The position numbers were made by a program, and so were the translations under genes. Positions 34,001 to 45,479 of a stretch of 64,000 bases of DNA are shown piece by piece. Under the pieces are notes generated by a model. The model saw only the letters and a program-made list of their open reading frames with translations, made no database searches and was not told the DNA's origin. Source of the stretch: Bacillota bacterium (lineage in GTDB: Bacteria; Bacillota; Sulfobacillia; JAJYWN01); contig JAJYWN010000063.1 of the NCBI GenBank assembly GCA_021791495.1, positions 1 to 64,000 of the forward strand, read 5' to 3'. Position 1 is the stretch's first letter; every line of letters starts with the position of its first letter.

Positions 34001-36277
34001 GGGTCGCTGTCGCCGGATGTCGTGGCGCCGGGCGGGGCGGTGGCACCGTCCCCCTTGTGGGCGCAAGACGGGTCCTATGCCCTGCAAGAGGGGACCAGCA
34101 CCGCCGTGCCGCACGTGGCGGGGGTCGCGGCGCTGCTCTTGGAGGACGCCAGGCTTCTGGGCTACTCTCCGGCGACGGCGGACCTGCGGGCGGCCATCGA
34201 GGACGGGGCGCGGCCGTTGCGCGGCTACAGCCTGGTGGAGCAGGGCCATGGAGTGGTGGATGCGGCGGTCAGCCTTGATTTGTTGCGGCGGATGGAGAAG
34301 GCGCGGGCCGGCGGGGTGGGCGCGGCCGGGGTGCCGGCGGCCTACCAGCTGGACGTCGAGTTGGACTCGCCCAGCGGCGGGCGCGGGGTTTACTGGCGCG
34401 ACCGGCCGAACGCCGGTTACGGGGCGGCTTACGGTTTCGAGGCGGCGGATTCGGTGGGAGACGTCGGTGTGACGCTGAGCGCGGCCAGCCCTTGGGACGG
34501 CGGGGTGCTGCGCCTGACTCCCGAGGCCAATACCCGGGAGACCGGCGCGGACAAGGCCCATCTCACCTTGGCGCTGGGTGCGGGGAGCCGCTCGATGCTG
34601 GCCCATTTCGACTTGCCGCCGGAGCCTGGGCTGAGTACCACCATGTTGGCGCTGAGAGACGAGGCGGGCCGGACGGGCGGGCAGCTGTTGGGCACCTTCG
34701 CGATTCCGTGGCACTTTGAGCCGTCCCTGCCGGGCAGCGGCGCCCGCAAGATCGTCTTGGAGGGCGCGGTCGGCCCCGCCAAGCTGCAGCGGTACTACTT
34801 CCATGTTCCGGTGGGGGCAACTCAGTTGCGGCTTGGGCTGTCCGTGCCGGTTTCGACGGCCGCCGCCGGCACAGGCACCGGCACAGGCACCGGCACAGGC
34901 GCAGGCACCGAGACCGGTGGCGCCGCTGCCACCCGCAGTGCCCGCGGCGCCCAGGGTCGCGTCCGGCTGCATGTCATTCGCCCCGACGGCAAGGAACTCT
35001 ACCTCACCGACTACGTCGGCGCCGGGGCCCCGGACGGGCCGACGGGCCAGCTCCTGGCGGCTGTGAACCGCACGGTGGACCGCCCCATGGCCGGTACCTG
35101 GGAAGTTATCGTCCACAGTTCCTCCGCCCTCTCGGGTTACGGCCTCTCCGAGTCCCGCTACACCTTGGAGGCCGGCCTCGACTGGCTGGACCTGTCACCC
35201 TCGTCGTGGCAGGGTCCCGTGGAAGATGGGAAAGTGCGCCGCGTCACCGTTGGCCTTGGCAATTTCACCGGGCGCACGCTGCGCCCCGAGGCGCTGGCCT
35301 TCGGCCCGTCGTCCAGTCCGTCCGGCGCGGGCGCGGGCGCCGGCAGCGTCGCCTACCCCTCCCTGGTCACCGTCCCCTACGGCGCGAACTACACCTTCGT
35401 CCTGCCCGACGTGCCGGCGACGGCGGGCCTGCTCCGCGTGGCGGTGGCGAACCCGTCCGATCCCGGCGCCGACCTTGACCTGTTCCTGTACCGTTACGAC
35501 CCCGTCAGCCGGCGTTGGATCTCCTTCAAGACGTCGCAGACCGATGGCGTTTCTAATGAGGTGATCGAGGTGACCGACCCGCCGGCGGGCCAGTACGCAG
35601 CCTACGTGGAGGCGCGGCGGGCCACGGGCGATGTGAAGTGCGAGTTCGAGGCGGAGGAGTTCGACCTGCGGGGGTTGGTGCAGGTGAGCCAGACCAAGGG
35701 CGCGCGGGCGCCCGGCGAGATGTGGACGGTGGGCGTCGACCTGCCGTCGTCCCAGTCTACGGACGAGTCCTTCACGCGACTGGTCATCAGGGACGAGGAG
35801 GCGGGGCGCACTTTGGCGGTGGTGCCGCTGACCGCGGAGACGGGTAAGCCGCGCCTGCTCGCGACGGCTGTGGCGGGGGCTCCGGATGCGGATGGTAGCT
35901 TCCGCGTCGTGCTGTCGTTCCGGGAGCGGTCCAGTAAGCTGCCGGCGGCGGTGGCGGCCAAGGTCAACGGCGTCACCCATTTCGCCGCGGGTGGGCAGAT
36001 AGTGCTTACCATGACCAAGGCCCGGATGGGGGCCGGAGCGGGGCGGATCACGGTGGAAGTGGTGGATCCGACGTACGAGTCCTTGTCCAGGGTTTTCGTG
36101 GTGGAGCCGGCGGGGGCGGCGGGGGCGGCTATCGTCCCTGACATGACTGGGACGGGTGGCGCGGCGGGCGGCGTGACTGTCGGCGGCGATCAGCCCGCCG
36201 GTCAGTCCGCCGCCGGCTTGGCCGAGTACCTTGACAGCGTGAGAGAACGGCTGACTACGTTGATATTCGCCCGGTAG
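31001..36277 (+). CDS. Giant SLH-anchored subtilisin-like serine protease
   Basis: A 1758-residue exported protein from ATG 31001 (GAGGTG upstream), with a signal peptide ending near SAVPVSA. A Gly/Thr repeat linker leads to three SLH repeats (about 125-355), then two post-SLH beta domains (LRGTVQWASAES and VQGTVLSVKADV). The S8 catalytic domain follows: Asp677 (IAIVDTGADPSHP), His851 (GNGHGTQVAGL), Asn948 (AAGNEGPA) and Ser1033 (GTSTAVPHVAG). An insertion of about 150 residues separates Asp and His and includes VYVDTNRDFKFTDEKPM. About 700 C-terminal residues are beta-rich, including pre-peptidase-like segments (DLDLFLYRYDP). Probably an S-layer-bound protease. Confidence 0.9.
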   Translation: MIRSRSFAILVLIFAVLATTVAGSAVPVSAREIDVGGGSTSGGTAGGTSGGTMGGAAGGIAGGIAGGTAAGTAGGTTGGTTGTTGTTGSTTTTGGTTGATGGTTTTTSGTTTTTGGSSGGASTGGSWADVTAHWARHDIDLMRAKGAIATPSDQAFQPDTPVTRGDFIRMQTIAAGLLSEAETLSASPAPSYFTDIAPADPLKGFIEAAYEAGLTTGFEDRTFRPDLELNRAQLVTFLLRGLGMEGQARARATLYAGTVGGPTATVGRGGSPAGTGGRGGSPAGTGGTGGSGRAAWLAAFPFADAADVPEWARGYMSLAADIGLVKGYEDKTIRPARPTTRAEAAALLVRTMNLAGRAYDLRGTVQWASAESRALVVDIGDGSGGEILEVAASAGVYRNGRPATLGDIKPLDEVSVVFEHGGWVSFVEAGSAERMGYVSSVDTTKHTVTILPQTGPPWAWGSASGSGTGSAISSGDVTPATYPVTYELEAGARVFLSGLPADLAFLRPPDRVYLLLSPSTGRVKVVDAVRAAVQGTVLSVKADVNAIDVRAANGGSDSTVTAALGARVFRNGRAATLRDLVQGDWVALAVDDQGHFTFAEALSRDAGGSTGSTSSTGSTSSTDVGPARLITSRETDGTPLPLDAVASAASNEHDLRLDAFHLLSPADGSGVTIAIVDTGADPSHPVLQQASDWRAKIVDYQDFSGEGDVDTSASARPYRGTIETSFGIVTVDRIPTASGRYHYGLLRESQLAKGGAIANDLNHNGSDRDTYPVLVTDAVVAGAYDTVYVDTNRDFKFTDEKPMQPFVSGHAVNFFGVDDPRTGVAETTAFVVTRVAADGGSVNLGFDGNGHGTQVAGLTAGFGRYRGLADGIATGAKLMILKTLNSAGDGSWDSIAQALNYAADHGADIATLSVATVGDRSSGSSLESRLLRDLAVRRGLTIVVAAGNEGPALGSAATPGAPEVITVGASYSAGMYQALYGFVVPEEGVWPFSSVGPRRDGSLSPDVVAPGGAVAPSPLWAQDGSYALQEGTSTAVPHVAGVAALLLEDARLLGYSPATADLRAAIEDGARPLRGYSLVEQGHGVVDAAVSLDLLRRMEKARAGGVGAAGVPAAYQLDVELDSPSGGRGVYWRDRPNAGYGAAYGFEAADSVGDVGVTLSAASPWDGGVLRLTPEANTRETGADKAHLTLALGAGSRSMLAHFDLPPEPGLSTTMLALRDEAGRTGGQLLGTFAIPWHFEPSLPGSGARKIVLEGAVGPAKLQRYYFHVPVGATQLRLGLSVPVSTAAAGTGTGTGTGTGAGTETGGAAATRSARGAQGRVRLHVIRPDGKELYLTDYVGAGAPDGPTGQLLAAVNRTVDRPMAGTWEVIVHSSSALSGYGLSESRYTLEAGLDWLDLSPSSWQGPVEDGKVRRVTVGLGNFTGRTLRPEALAFGPSSSPSGAGAGAGSVAYPSLVTVPYGANYTFVLPDVPATAGLLRVAVANPSDPGADLDLFLYRYDPVSRRWISFKTSQTDGVSNEVIEVTDPPAGQYAAYVEARRATGDVKCEFEAEEFDLRGLVQVSQTKGARAPGEMWTVGVDLPSSQSTDESFTRLVIRDEEAGRTLAVVPLTAETGKPRLLATAVAGAPDADGSFRVVLSFRERSSKLPAAVAAKVNGVTHFAAGGQIVLTMTKARMGAGAGRITVEVVDPTYESLSRVFVVEPAGAAGAAIVPDMTGTGGAAGGVTVGGDQPAGQSAAGLAEYLDSVRERLTTLIFAR

Positions 36278-36353
36278 GTCCGCGGGAGGTGGCAAATTCG
36301 TTTGTCGGCTATCCCCTCTGGCGGGGACGGTCTAGAAGAGGGAATGCCGGCAT

Positions 36354-36561
36354 GTCGAACGTTCCGTCTTTCCGACCGGCAGGTCGGCGTAGGGCTACTT
36401 GAAGATCGGAGACACCGGTGTTTGGGTCGACTCCGTAACATAATTAGTAATTATGAGTCAACTGGGACGAAGTCCGGGAAGGATTCATCGGCTCTGGCGG
36501 ACCGGAAGACCGGTCGGAAGGCGGAAAACCGGTGAGTGGTCGGAAAGACGGAGTGTTCGAC
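36354..36561. repeat. MITE-like element with 24-bp terminal inverted repeats, family 2 copy b
   Basis: The left end (36354-36377, starting GTCGAAC and including TTCCGTCTTTCCGACC) and the inverted right end (36538-36561) match at 22 of 24 positions. The 208-bp element has no coding capacity. Near its centre lies the AT-rich palindrome CATAATTAGTAATTATG (36439-36455), flanked by GACTC/GAGTC. The wider gap 36278-36831 also holds the hairpin CTCCTGGAACCAGGAG near 36655. No transposase is nearby, and no target-site duplication is evident by eye. Confidence 0.65.
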
Positions 36562-36831
36562 ACGGGAGTATTCCTTGGAACCGACCGGCGGGTCACCCGC
36601 GCGGCGTTCGTGTCTCCGAGTGATGTGACAATGATGATGATAATGAGCGAATTCTCCTGGAACCAGGAGGATATGCCGAAAAGCGGTGGAATAGGCTGAG
36701 GTAGTACAGACCGAAAGGCTTCAGGCCGCAACCCGGCAAGCGGGTACCTTCATCTCACCTCGGAGAACGTTCCCCTGCAAACATTGAATTCCGAGTTCAG
36801 TTCTAGCGGGTTTTCCACCGGGGGTGCTTCC

Positions 36832-37299
36832 GTGAGTTCGGGTACAGGTTCCGGTCAGGCATGGCCGCCGCCGTGGCCGGCGGGCGAGCGGGCCGAAGAC
36901 AGGCTGGCGGAACACGGAAGCGCTGTGATGCTGCGTGTGCGGGTTGCCGCGGCGGAGGCGCACTACGGAGGCGGGCTGGTCGACGGGGCGCACCTTCTCG
37001 GGCTCTTCGGCGATGTCGCCACGGAGCTGCTCATTCGCCACGATGGAGACGAGGGGTTATTCGCCGCCTACGACATGGTCGAGTTCAAGGCGCCCGTTTT
37101 CGCCGGAGACTACATTGAAGTCTATGGGCGTGTTACCCAGGCGGGTAACACGTCGCGGCGCATGGAATTCATAGCCTATAAGGTGGTGCGGGCAGTGCCG
37201 GAGGCGGGGCCGTCGGCGGCTGAGGTGTTGGAGCAGCCCCTGCTGGTGGCGAGGGCTACCGGGACTTGCGTGGTGCCAAAGGACAGGCAACGGCGTTGA
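36832..37299 (+). CDS. kal: 3-aminobutyryl-CoA ammonia-lyase (hotdog fold)
   Basis: A 155-residue hotdog protein. It matches the 3-aminobutyryl-CoA/beta-alanyl-CoA ammonia-lyase group through [40 protein letters not shown] and the strand [15 protein letters not shown]. In lysine fermentation this enzyme removes ammonia from 3-aminobutyryl-CoA to give crotonyl-CoA. GTG 36832 with GGGGGTG upstream is preferred over TTG 36784. The stop overlaps the start of kce (TTGA), and kce supplies its substrate. The pairing of the two families strengthens the call. Confidence 0.8.
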   Translation: MSSGTGSGQAWPPPWPAGERAEDRLAEHGSAVMLRVRVAAAEAHYGGGLVDGAHLLGLFGDVATELLIRHDGDEGLFAAYDMVEFKAPVFAGDYIEVYGRVTQAGNTSRRMEFIAYKVVRAVPEAGPSAAEVLEQPLLVARATGTCVVPKDRQRR

Positions 37300-38183
37300 C
37301 GGCGGCATCGACGGCGGCGCTACCTACGGCGGCATCGACGGCGCCATTCAACAAGCTAATTATTACAGCGGCCATTTGCGGCGCCGAAGTAACGAAGGAC
37401 GATAATCCGGCTTTGCCGGTTACCCCTGGGGAACTGGTGGAGGCCGCCGTCGACTGTTGGCGACAAGGGGCGGCCATCGTCCACCTGCACGTTCGCGACG
37501 CGGCCGCTGGACCGACCCAGGCGCCGGAGGTATTTGGCGAGGTCATTGCGGGCATCCGCTCGCGCACGGACATGATTGTGCAGGTATCCACGGGTGGGGC
37601 CGTGGGGATGTCGGTAGAGGAGCGGGCCGGCCCCTTGACGCTGGCGCCCCCGCTCCGGCCGGACATGGCCACCTTGACCTGCGGGTCCGTGAACTTCGGT
37701 GACGGGGTTTTCCTAAACCCGCCCGAGACCATGGAATTCCTGGCCGGTCGCATGCGGGAGCAGGGGATCAAACCGGAGATCGAGGTCTTTGACGCCGGAA
37801 TGATCGAGAACGCGGCCCGGCTGGTGAAGAGGGGCTTGGTCCAGCCGCCGCCGCATTTCGACTTGGTGATGGGTGTGCCGGGCGGCATCGGCGGGCGGGT
37901 GCGCGACCTGGTTTACCTTGTGGAAGGGTTGCCGGCGGGCTCCACGTGGACGGTGGCGGGGATCGGCCGGTTCGAATTACCCTTGGCGGCGGCCGCCATC
38001 GTCATGGGCGGCCACGCGCGGGTCGGTTTGGAGGATAACATATATTACTCACGCGGTGTGCTGGCGCGGAGCAACGGCCAGCTGGTGGCCAGGGTGGTGC
38101 GACTGGCGCGCGAGTTGGGGCGCGAGGTGGCCTCGCCGGAGGAGGCCAGGGGTATCTTGGGGATGAGCGTGGCAAGGGGTTGA
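37296..38183 (+). CDS. kce: 3-keto-5-aminohexanoate cleavage enzyme (BKACE family)
   Basis: A 295-residue TIM-barrel BKACE protein. Zn-binding histidines lie in [11 protein letters not shown], and the family signature [18 protein letters not shown] is near the C-terminus; [18 protein letters not shown] and [13 protein letters not shown] are further conserved segments. Kce condenses 3-keto-5-aminohexanoate with acetyl-CoA to give acetoacetate and 3-aminobutyryl-CoA, which Kal then deaminates. TTG 37296 has AAGGACAGG upstream and overlaps the kal stop. Other BKACE members use different beta-keto acids, but the kal neighbour favours this substrate. No kamA/D/E or kdd is in the window. Confidence 0.82.
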   Translation: MTAASTAALPTAASTAPFNKLIITAAICGAEVTKDDNPALPVTPGELVEAAVDCWRQGAAIVHLHVRDAAAGPTQAPEVFGEVIAGIRSRTDMIVQVSTGGAVGMSVEERAGPLTLAPPLRPDMATLTCGSVNFGDGVFLNPPETMEFLAGRMREQGIKPEIEVFDAGMIENAARLVKRGLVQPPPHFDLVMGVPGGIGGRVRDLVYLVEGLPAGSTWTVAGIGRFELPLAAAAIVMGGHARVGLEDNIYYSRGVLARSNGQLVARVVRLARELGREVASPEEARGILGMSVARG

Positions 38184-38291
38184 GGGCACGCGGTTAGAGT
38201 GGAAGCTGGCGCGGTGGCGACGGACGGGATGGTAGCGGGGATGTATTATCGGGCAGAGCGAGTGACAGAATAGGAATAGCCTTCCTCTGAC

Positions 38292-38324
38292 TTCCGACCG
38301 GCAAAACCTCTTTCCGACCGGGGG
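38292..38324. repeat. Partial family 2 repeat (TTTCCGACCGG)
   Basis: TTCCGACCGG occurs twice as direct repeats 20 nt apart (38292 and 38312), matching the ends of the elements at 4962-5200 and 36354-36561. It looks like a fragment or solo end. It lies in the gap before the transaldolase gene. Confidence 0.45.
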
Positions 38325-38428
38325 AGCGAACCCTTCCTTGCCTTTGCCATAAGACCATCTAAGGTGCAGCTCAACAAGAACATAAAGCTTTACCTTTTTC
38401 GCCTAGACTTTGCGGGGGGTGCCAGAAT

Positions 38429-39069
38429 TTGAGGTTCTTTATCGACACGGCTAACATTGCTGAGATCAAGGAGGCCCTGGACTGGGGAGTCATCTCGGGA
38501 GTGACCACCAACCCCTCTTTGGTGGCCAAGGAAGGCCGGGATTTCCACACAGTAGTCAAGGAGATCTGCGGGCTGGTCGGCGGCCCGGTGAGCGCCGAGG
38601 TGCTCAGCTTGAAGGCCGATGAGATGGTGGAGGAGGCCAAGGTGCTGGCCAGTCTCAGCGAACACGTGGTGGTCAAGGTCCCCATGACGAAGGACGGCCT
38701 CATGGCCACGAAGCGGCTGCACGGGATGGGGATCAAGACTAACGTCACGCTGGTCTTTTCATCCGCCCAGGCGCTCATGGCGGCGCTGGCGGGGGCCACC
38801 TATGTCAGCCCCTTCGTCGGACGCCTTGACGACGTGGGGAACGAGGGCATGACGGTCATCGACGAGATAGTGGAGATCTTTGAGCTGCATGACTTCGACT
38901 GCCAGGTCATCGCGGCCAGCATCCGCCACCCCATACATGTGATAGCCGCCGCCAGGGCGGGGGCCGATGTGTGCACGGTGCCCTATAAGGTTTTGGATCA
39001 GATGATGAAGCACCCGCTCACCGACATCGGCATTGAGAGATTCCTGGCAGATTGGGCGAAGGTCAAGAA

Positions 39070-39073
<4 letters not shown>
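38429..39073 (+). CDS. fsa: Transaldolase of the fructose-6-phosphate aldolase-like (TalC/FSA) family
   Basis: A 214-residue TIM barrel, the usual length of the small transaldolase/FSA group. The N-terminus [20 protein letters not shown] is the family hallmark, and the Schiff-base lysine is in [25 protein letters not shown] and [17 protein letters not shown] bind the substrate. Members exchange dihydroxyacetone in the non-oxidative pentose phosphate pathway. TTG 38429 follows GGGGGTG. The stop overlaps the rho start (ATGA), an order conserved in Firmicutes (ywjH near rho). Confidence 0.88.
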
Positions 39074-42300
<3,227 letters not shown>

Positions 42301-42385
42301 TCACCAGCTAGCCTCGGGCGGCCGGCCCGCCCGCCAGCCACCTCCGGTGTGAGGTGGACCCAAGAGAACATGGTAGTGCCCAATC

Positions 42386-42428
42386 AGGCACCCGAGACGA
42401 GAGTCCGTCGCGGGTGCCTCTCCTTTTC
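42386..42428 (+). terminator. Intrinsic terminator after rho
   Basis: Stem AGGCACCCG (42386-42394) / CGGGTGCCT (42411-42419), followed by CTCCTTTTC. It lies about 85 nt after the rho stop. Confidence 0.65.
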
Positions 42429-42504
42429 GGGTGTGGTGCCTCCGGCTGCCTGTTCTTCCGGGAAGGCCAGGGGGGAGGCGAGGAAAGGTGAGCGGGGTGG
42501 GTGA

Positions 42505-42720
42505 GGCGGCCACCGCCAATTCTTGGCGAAGCCTCAAGCGAAATCGCCAGGAAGTATCGAATTCAGAATTCAGGAGGCCGATTTCCGCCAGATTCTGGCG
42601 GAGGCCGCCAGCAGATGATAGTTTTTAGCGGAAAACAGGCCTCACGGGGGGGCCGCGGAGGTCCAAACCACAAAACCTAGCGTTTTGGCCCCAGCCATCT
42701 GCAAGTTTTTGGCGGTTTCC
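42505..42720. repeat. Multi-palindrome element, family 4 (CGCCAGATTCTGGCG), copy a
   Basis: A cluster of short palindromes: CGCCAATTCTTGGCG near 42511, the perfect CCGCCAGATTCTGGCGG near 42586, TTTTTAGCGGAAAAC near 42622, AACCTAGCGTTTTGG near 42676 and TTTTTGGCGGTTT near 42706. The 65-nt core 42572-42636 is a close match to 59795-59860. It sits between the rho terminator and the aldolase gene. No gene is present. Confidence 0.65.
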
Positions 42721-42759
42721 CCCGAAGTTAGTGTCGGGAAGAAGGCGGATCGCGGATCT

Positions 42760-43395
42760 ATGAGGGAACTGGCCGGCCAACTTGTGGAGACAGTGCAGGA
42801 GCTATATGGCGCGGGGCTTATCACGCCTACCGGCGGGAACGTCAGCTTACGGCTGCCCTCAGGAGGATCGTCCGAGTTCCTGATTACCCCCAGTGGAATG
42901 CACAAAGGGTCCTTGCGACCCGAAGACATCATTCCCATCGATGGGGCGGGAAGGGCAAGGACACCCAGACCTTCGATCGAAACCCCCATGCACCTGCGCA
43001 TTTACCAGCTCCGACCCACGTGCGACGCGGTCATCCATACCCACGCCCCGGCGGCTACGCTGCTTGGCCTGGCGGCGCTGCCGATACAACCCGTGACCCT
43101 CGACGCGGTACGGTTCTTGGACACCCCTCTGGTCCCGTTCAGGATTCCCGGCAGCCAAGAACTCGTCGATGCCGTGGCCGCGGCCTTGATGGGTGCGACA
43201 TCGGCTTCGCCGGCGATCTTGCTCCAGAATCACGGCTTGGTGACCTTCGGTCCCAGCCTTCGTGAGGCGGCGAACTACGCTCTCGCCTTGGAAGAAGTGT
43301 GCCGCCTCCTCCTGGAGGCGCAGGCCCTGGGCCACCCCCTGAAGTTGATATCCGAGGCCGCCGTAGCCTATCTTCGGGAACATCTTCTGGCTTAG
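42760..43395 (+). CDS. Class II aldolase/adducin family protein (fuculose-phosphate aldolase-like)
   Basis: A 211-residue zinc aldolase of the FucA/AraD/MtnB fold. Substrate-binding TPTGGNVSLRLPSG and ITPSGMHKGSLRPEDI precede SIETPMHLRIYQLRP (catalytic-acid region), zinc ligands in VIHTHAPAATLL and a third in LLQNHGLVTFG. Members cleave or epimerise sugar phosphates such as fuculose-1-phosphate; the exact substrate cannot be read here. ATG 42760 is chosen because the longer frame extends into the repeat element upstream. It lies in a block inserted between rho and rpmE, which are usually neighbours. Confidence 0.8.
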   Translation: MRELAGQLVETVQELYGAGLITPTGGNVSLRLPSGGSSEFLITPSGMHKGSLRPEDIIPIDGAGRARTPRPSIETPMHLRIYQLRPTCDAVIHTHAPAATLLGLAALPIQPVTLDAVRFLDTPLVPFRIPGSQELVDAVAAALMGATSASPAILLQNHGLVTFGPSLREAANYALALEEVCRLLLEAQALGHPLKLISEAAVAYLREHLLA

Positions 43396-43546
43396 ACCGG
43401 CAGCGGCTACATCCAGCAGGCCTTGTCCTCCATGCCAAGGCCGGCGCGGCGTCTTCACGGTGTCGTTGTCGCCGCCCTGGAAAACGAAATCAGCCCGCGC
43501 CTACATCGCCGCGGGCCATCGGTTCTGACGTGTCCAGCTGCGCCTC

Positions 43547-44809
43547 ATGGCAAACTCCACCAGAAAAGGGCCCGCGCAGGGGAATAAAAGCGATACCTGG
43601 GCAAAGACTATCCACGCCATGTCAAACTACATTAGGAATTCGAAAAGTGCAGCAAGGCGACGCATCGCGCGGACGGTCGGGTTGGTGGTGGCCCTCTCCC
43701 TCCTCCTCACCTTGGCTATGGAGGTCGGGCTCGTCCCGGGTCTTGGGGTGGCCATCCGTTTGGCGACGGTGGTAGATTCGGTCTACCAGGCGGCCGGCGG
43801 CCGACCCCTCCTCCCCCGGGCCACCGAGCTGCCCCTTGGCACACTAAACATGCTCAAGCAGGCCGAAGCGGCCGCGGCGGCCAACGTCACCTTCTACACT
43901 GTCAAGTACGGTGACACCCTGAGTGGCATCGCCGCCGCCCACGGTGTTTCCTTGTCGACGGTCCTCCAGGCCAACGGCCTGGACACAAAGGACATCATCC
44001 GTCCCGGACAGAGAATCGCCATCCCCGGTACCGACGGATCGCTTTACACCGTCAAGGCCGGTGACTCGCTCTGGGAGATTGCCATTGCGTTCGGCTCGGA
44101 TGTGCAGTCCATCAAACAGGCCAATAGTCTGTCGTCCAACATCATCTACCCTGGGCAGAGCCTGGTTATCCCCGGCGTACCGGGCGGCGCCGGCAGTGGC
44201 GGCGCCGGCAGTGGCGGCGGCAGCACCAGCGGGAGTGGCAACGGCACGCGCGTGACGACGGCCGCGGTCGGTAGCAACGGCACGAGCACCCAGACCGACG
44301 GCGGTAACGGCGGTGGCGGTGCCTCTCCGGCGGGCGCCGTCACTTCGGCCGCAGCCGTGGCCGGCAGCTCGCCCAATACCTACCGGTACGAGGGCCTCGA
44401 CCCCGCTTCAGTCGGCGTATCCGGCGCCGGAATGATCTGGCCCGTCTACGGTGCGCTGACCAGCCTCTACCAGTGGCGCTGGGGCCGGATGCATACCGGC
44501 ATCGACATAGCCGCACCCGGCGGGACGGCCATCCGCGCCGCCGCCGACGGCACCGTCATCTACTCAGGCTGGCTGGGTGGTTACGGACAGGCGGTACAGA
44601 TCCGGCATGCCGACGGCAAGGTGACGCTGTACGGCCACGCGTCGACGCTCATCGCGAAGACGGGCGACCACGTCAAACAAGGGCAAGTCATCGCCCGCGT
44701 CGGCAGCACGGGGAACTCCACGGGGCCGCACCTGCACTTCGAGGTCATGGTGAACGGCGGCTACAGGGACCCGCTGGCCTATCTGGCGACCAGGGCTCTG
44801 CCCCGGTAG
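43547..44809 (+). CDS. LysM/M23 peptidoglycan endopeptidase
   Basis: A 420-residue protein. The N-terminal membrane segment or signal anchor (VGLVVALSLLLTLAMEVGLV) is followed by two LysM domains (FYTVKYGDTLSGIAAAHGVS, then LYTVKAGDSLWEIAIAFGSD) that bind peptidoglycan. A Gly/Ser/Thr-rich linker precedes the C-terminal M23 domain, with zinc ligands in RMHTGIDIAAPGG, LYGHASTL and GPHLHFEVMVNGG. M23 enzymes cut cross-linking peptides of peptidoglycan and act in growth, division or sporulation. There is no clear ribosome binding site before ATG 43547, and ATG 43619 is an alternative. The 3' end is overlapped by an antisense open frame. Confidence 0.88.
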   Translation: MANSTRKGPAQGNKSDTWAKTIHAMSNYIRNSKSAARRRIARTVGLVVALSLLLTLAMEVGLVPGLGVAIRLATVVDSVYQAAGGRPLLPRATELPLGTLNMLKQAEAAAAANVTFYTVKYGDTLSGIAAAHGVSLSTVLQANGLDTKDIIRPGQRIAIPGTDGSLYTVKAGDSLWEIAIAFGSDVQSIKQANSLSSNIIYPGQSLVIPGVPGGAGSGGAGSGGGSTSGSGNGTRVTTAAVGSNGTSTQTDGGNGGGGASPAGAVTSAAAVAGSSPNTYRYEGLDPASVGVSGAGMIWPVYGALTSLYQWRWGRMHTGIDIAAPGGTAIRAAADGTVIYSGWLGGYGQAVQIRHADGKVTLYGHASTLIAKTGDHVKQGQVIARVGSTGNSTGPHLHFEVMVNGGYRDPLAYLATRALPR

Positions 44810-45391
44810 AGGCACGACCATCCTGTGGAGGCGGCGCCAAGCCTCCTTCGGCAGTGAGGAAACTAGCTCTTGCCGGCTATTGCGGCTGGTCCAGGGAGTT
44901 TGCTCACCAAGGATGCCCATGGTTTCCGGCGGCGTCTGCCCGTTCTGATCCCTGAAGATCCCTTCGGGCCTGTCCTCCGGGCCCGGTTCGTAGACCAGGA
45001 CCTCCGGGCCGATCTGTGCGAAGTCACCCACCACCAGCTTGGGAACGGTTGAGAGGTAGGCGGGCAAGTCCCACTGGCGCGAGCTGATGAGCTTATACTG
45101 CACGCCAAGCCGGTTCAGGATCGACCGGTTGAACGCGGTGGCGTTACCGGTGTCGAGTTGGACGAACCCGCTCTTGCCTCCGACTTCGATAGGGAGCAGC
45201 AGCTCCACTCGTTCCAACGTCCCTAAATCCTTGCGGCCACTCTCCCAGTTGACCCAGGTTATGTCCACCGTTTTCACCTTGTCCAAGGTGACCGGCCGGC
45301 TGCATCCTAGCGCGAGGGTCAGCACGAGGAGCACCACGGGACCTAGGAACGTAGCAGCCTTCTTTGCCTGGGGCCCACAACGGTTGTCCAT
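44564..45391 (-). pseudogene. Lipoprotein with retropepsin-like domain, 3' end lost
   Basis: ATG 45391 has GGAGGTGG upstream. A lipoprotein signal (LGPVVLLVLTLALGCSRP) gives a lipid-modified Cys. A strand-rich domain follows, with the aspartyl-protease-like block FVQLDTGNATAFNRSILNRL, as in single-domain clan AA (retropepsin-like) proteins. After residue about 180 (PPETMGILGEQTP) the recognisable domain stops, and the frame continues 246 nt antisense into the M23 gene, giving low-complexity sequence. I therefore infer deletion of the 3' part near 44850-44950. Confidence 0.55.
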
Positions 45392-45479
45392 TCCGCCACC
45401 TCCAATAAGCCGGGAAGGAGCCTGGAAAGGGGGAGAAACCATTCAGTGCGGGAGCATGGGAGCACAGGATAACTGATGG

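Noticed and set aside
32987-35116. 709-codon open frame on the minus strand
   Set aside because: It is antisense to the subtilisin-like gene, is rich in Arg/Gly/His/Pro as expected from GC-rich mirror frames, and matches no family.
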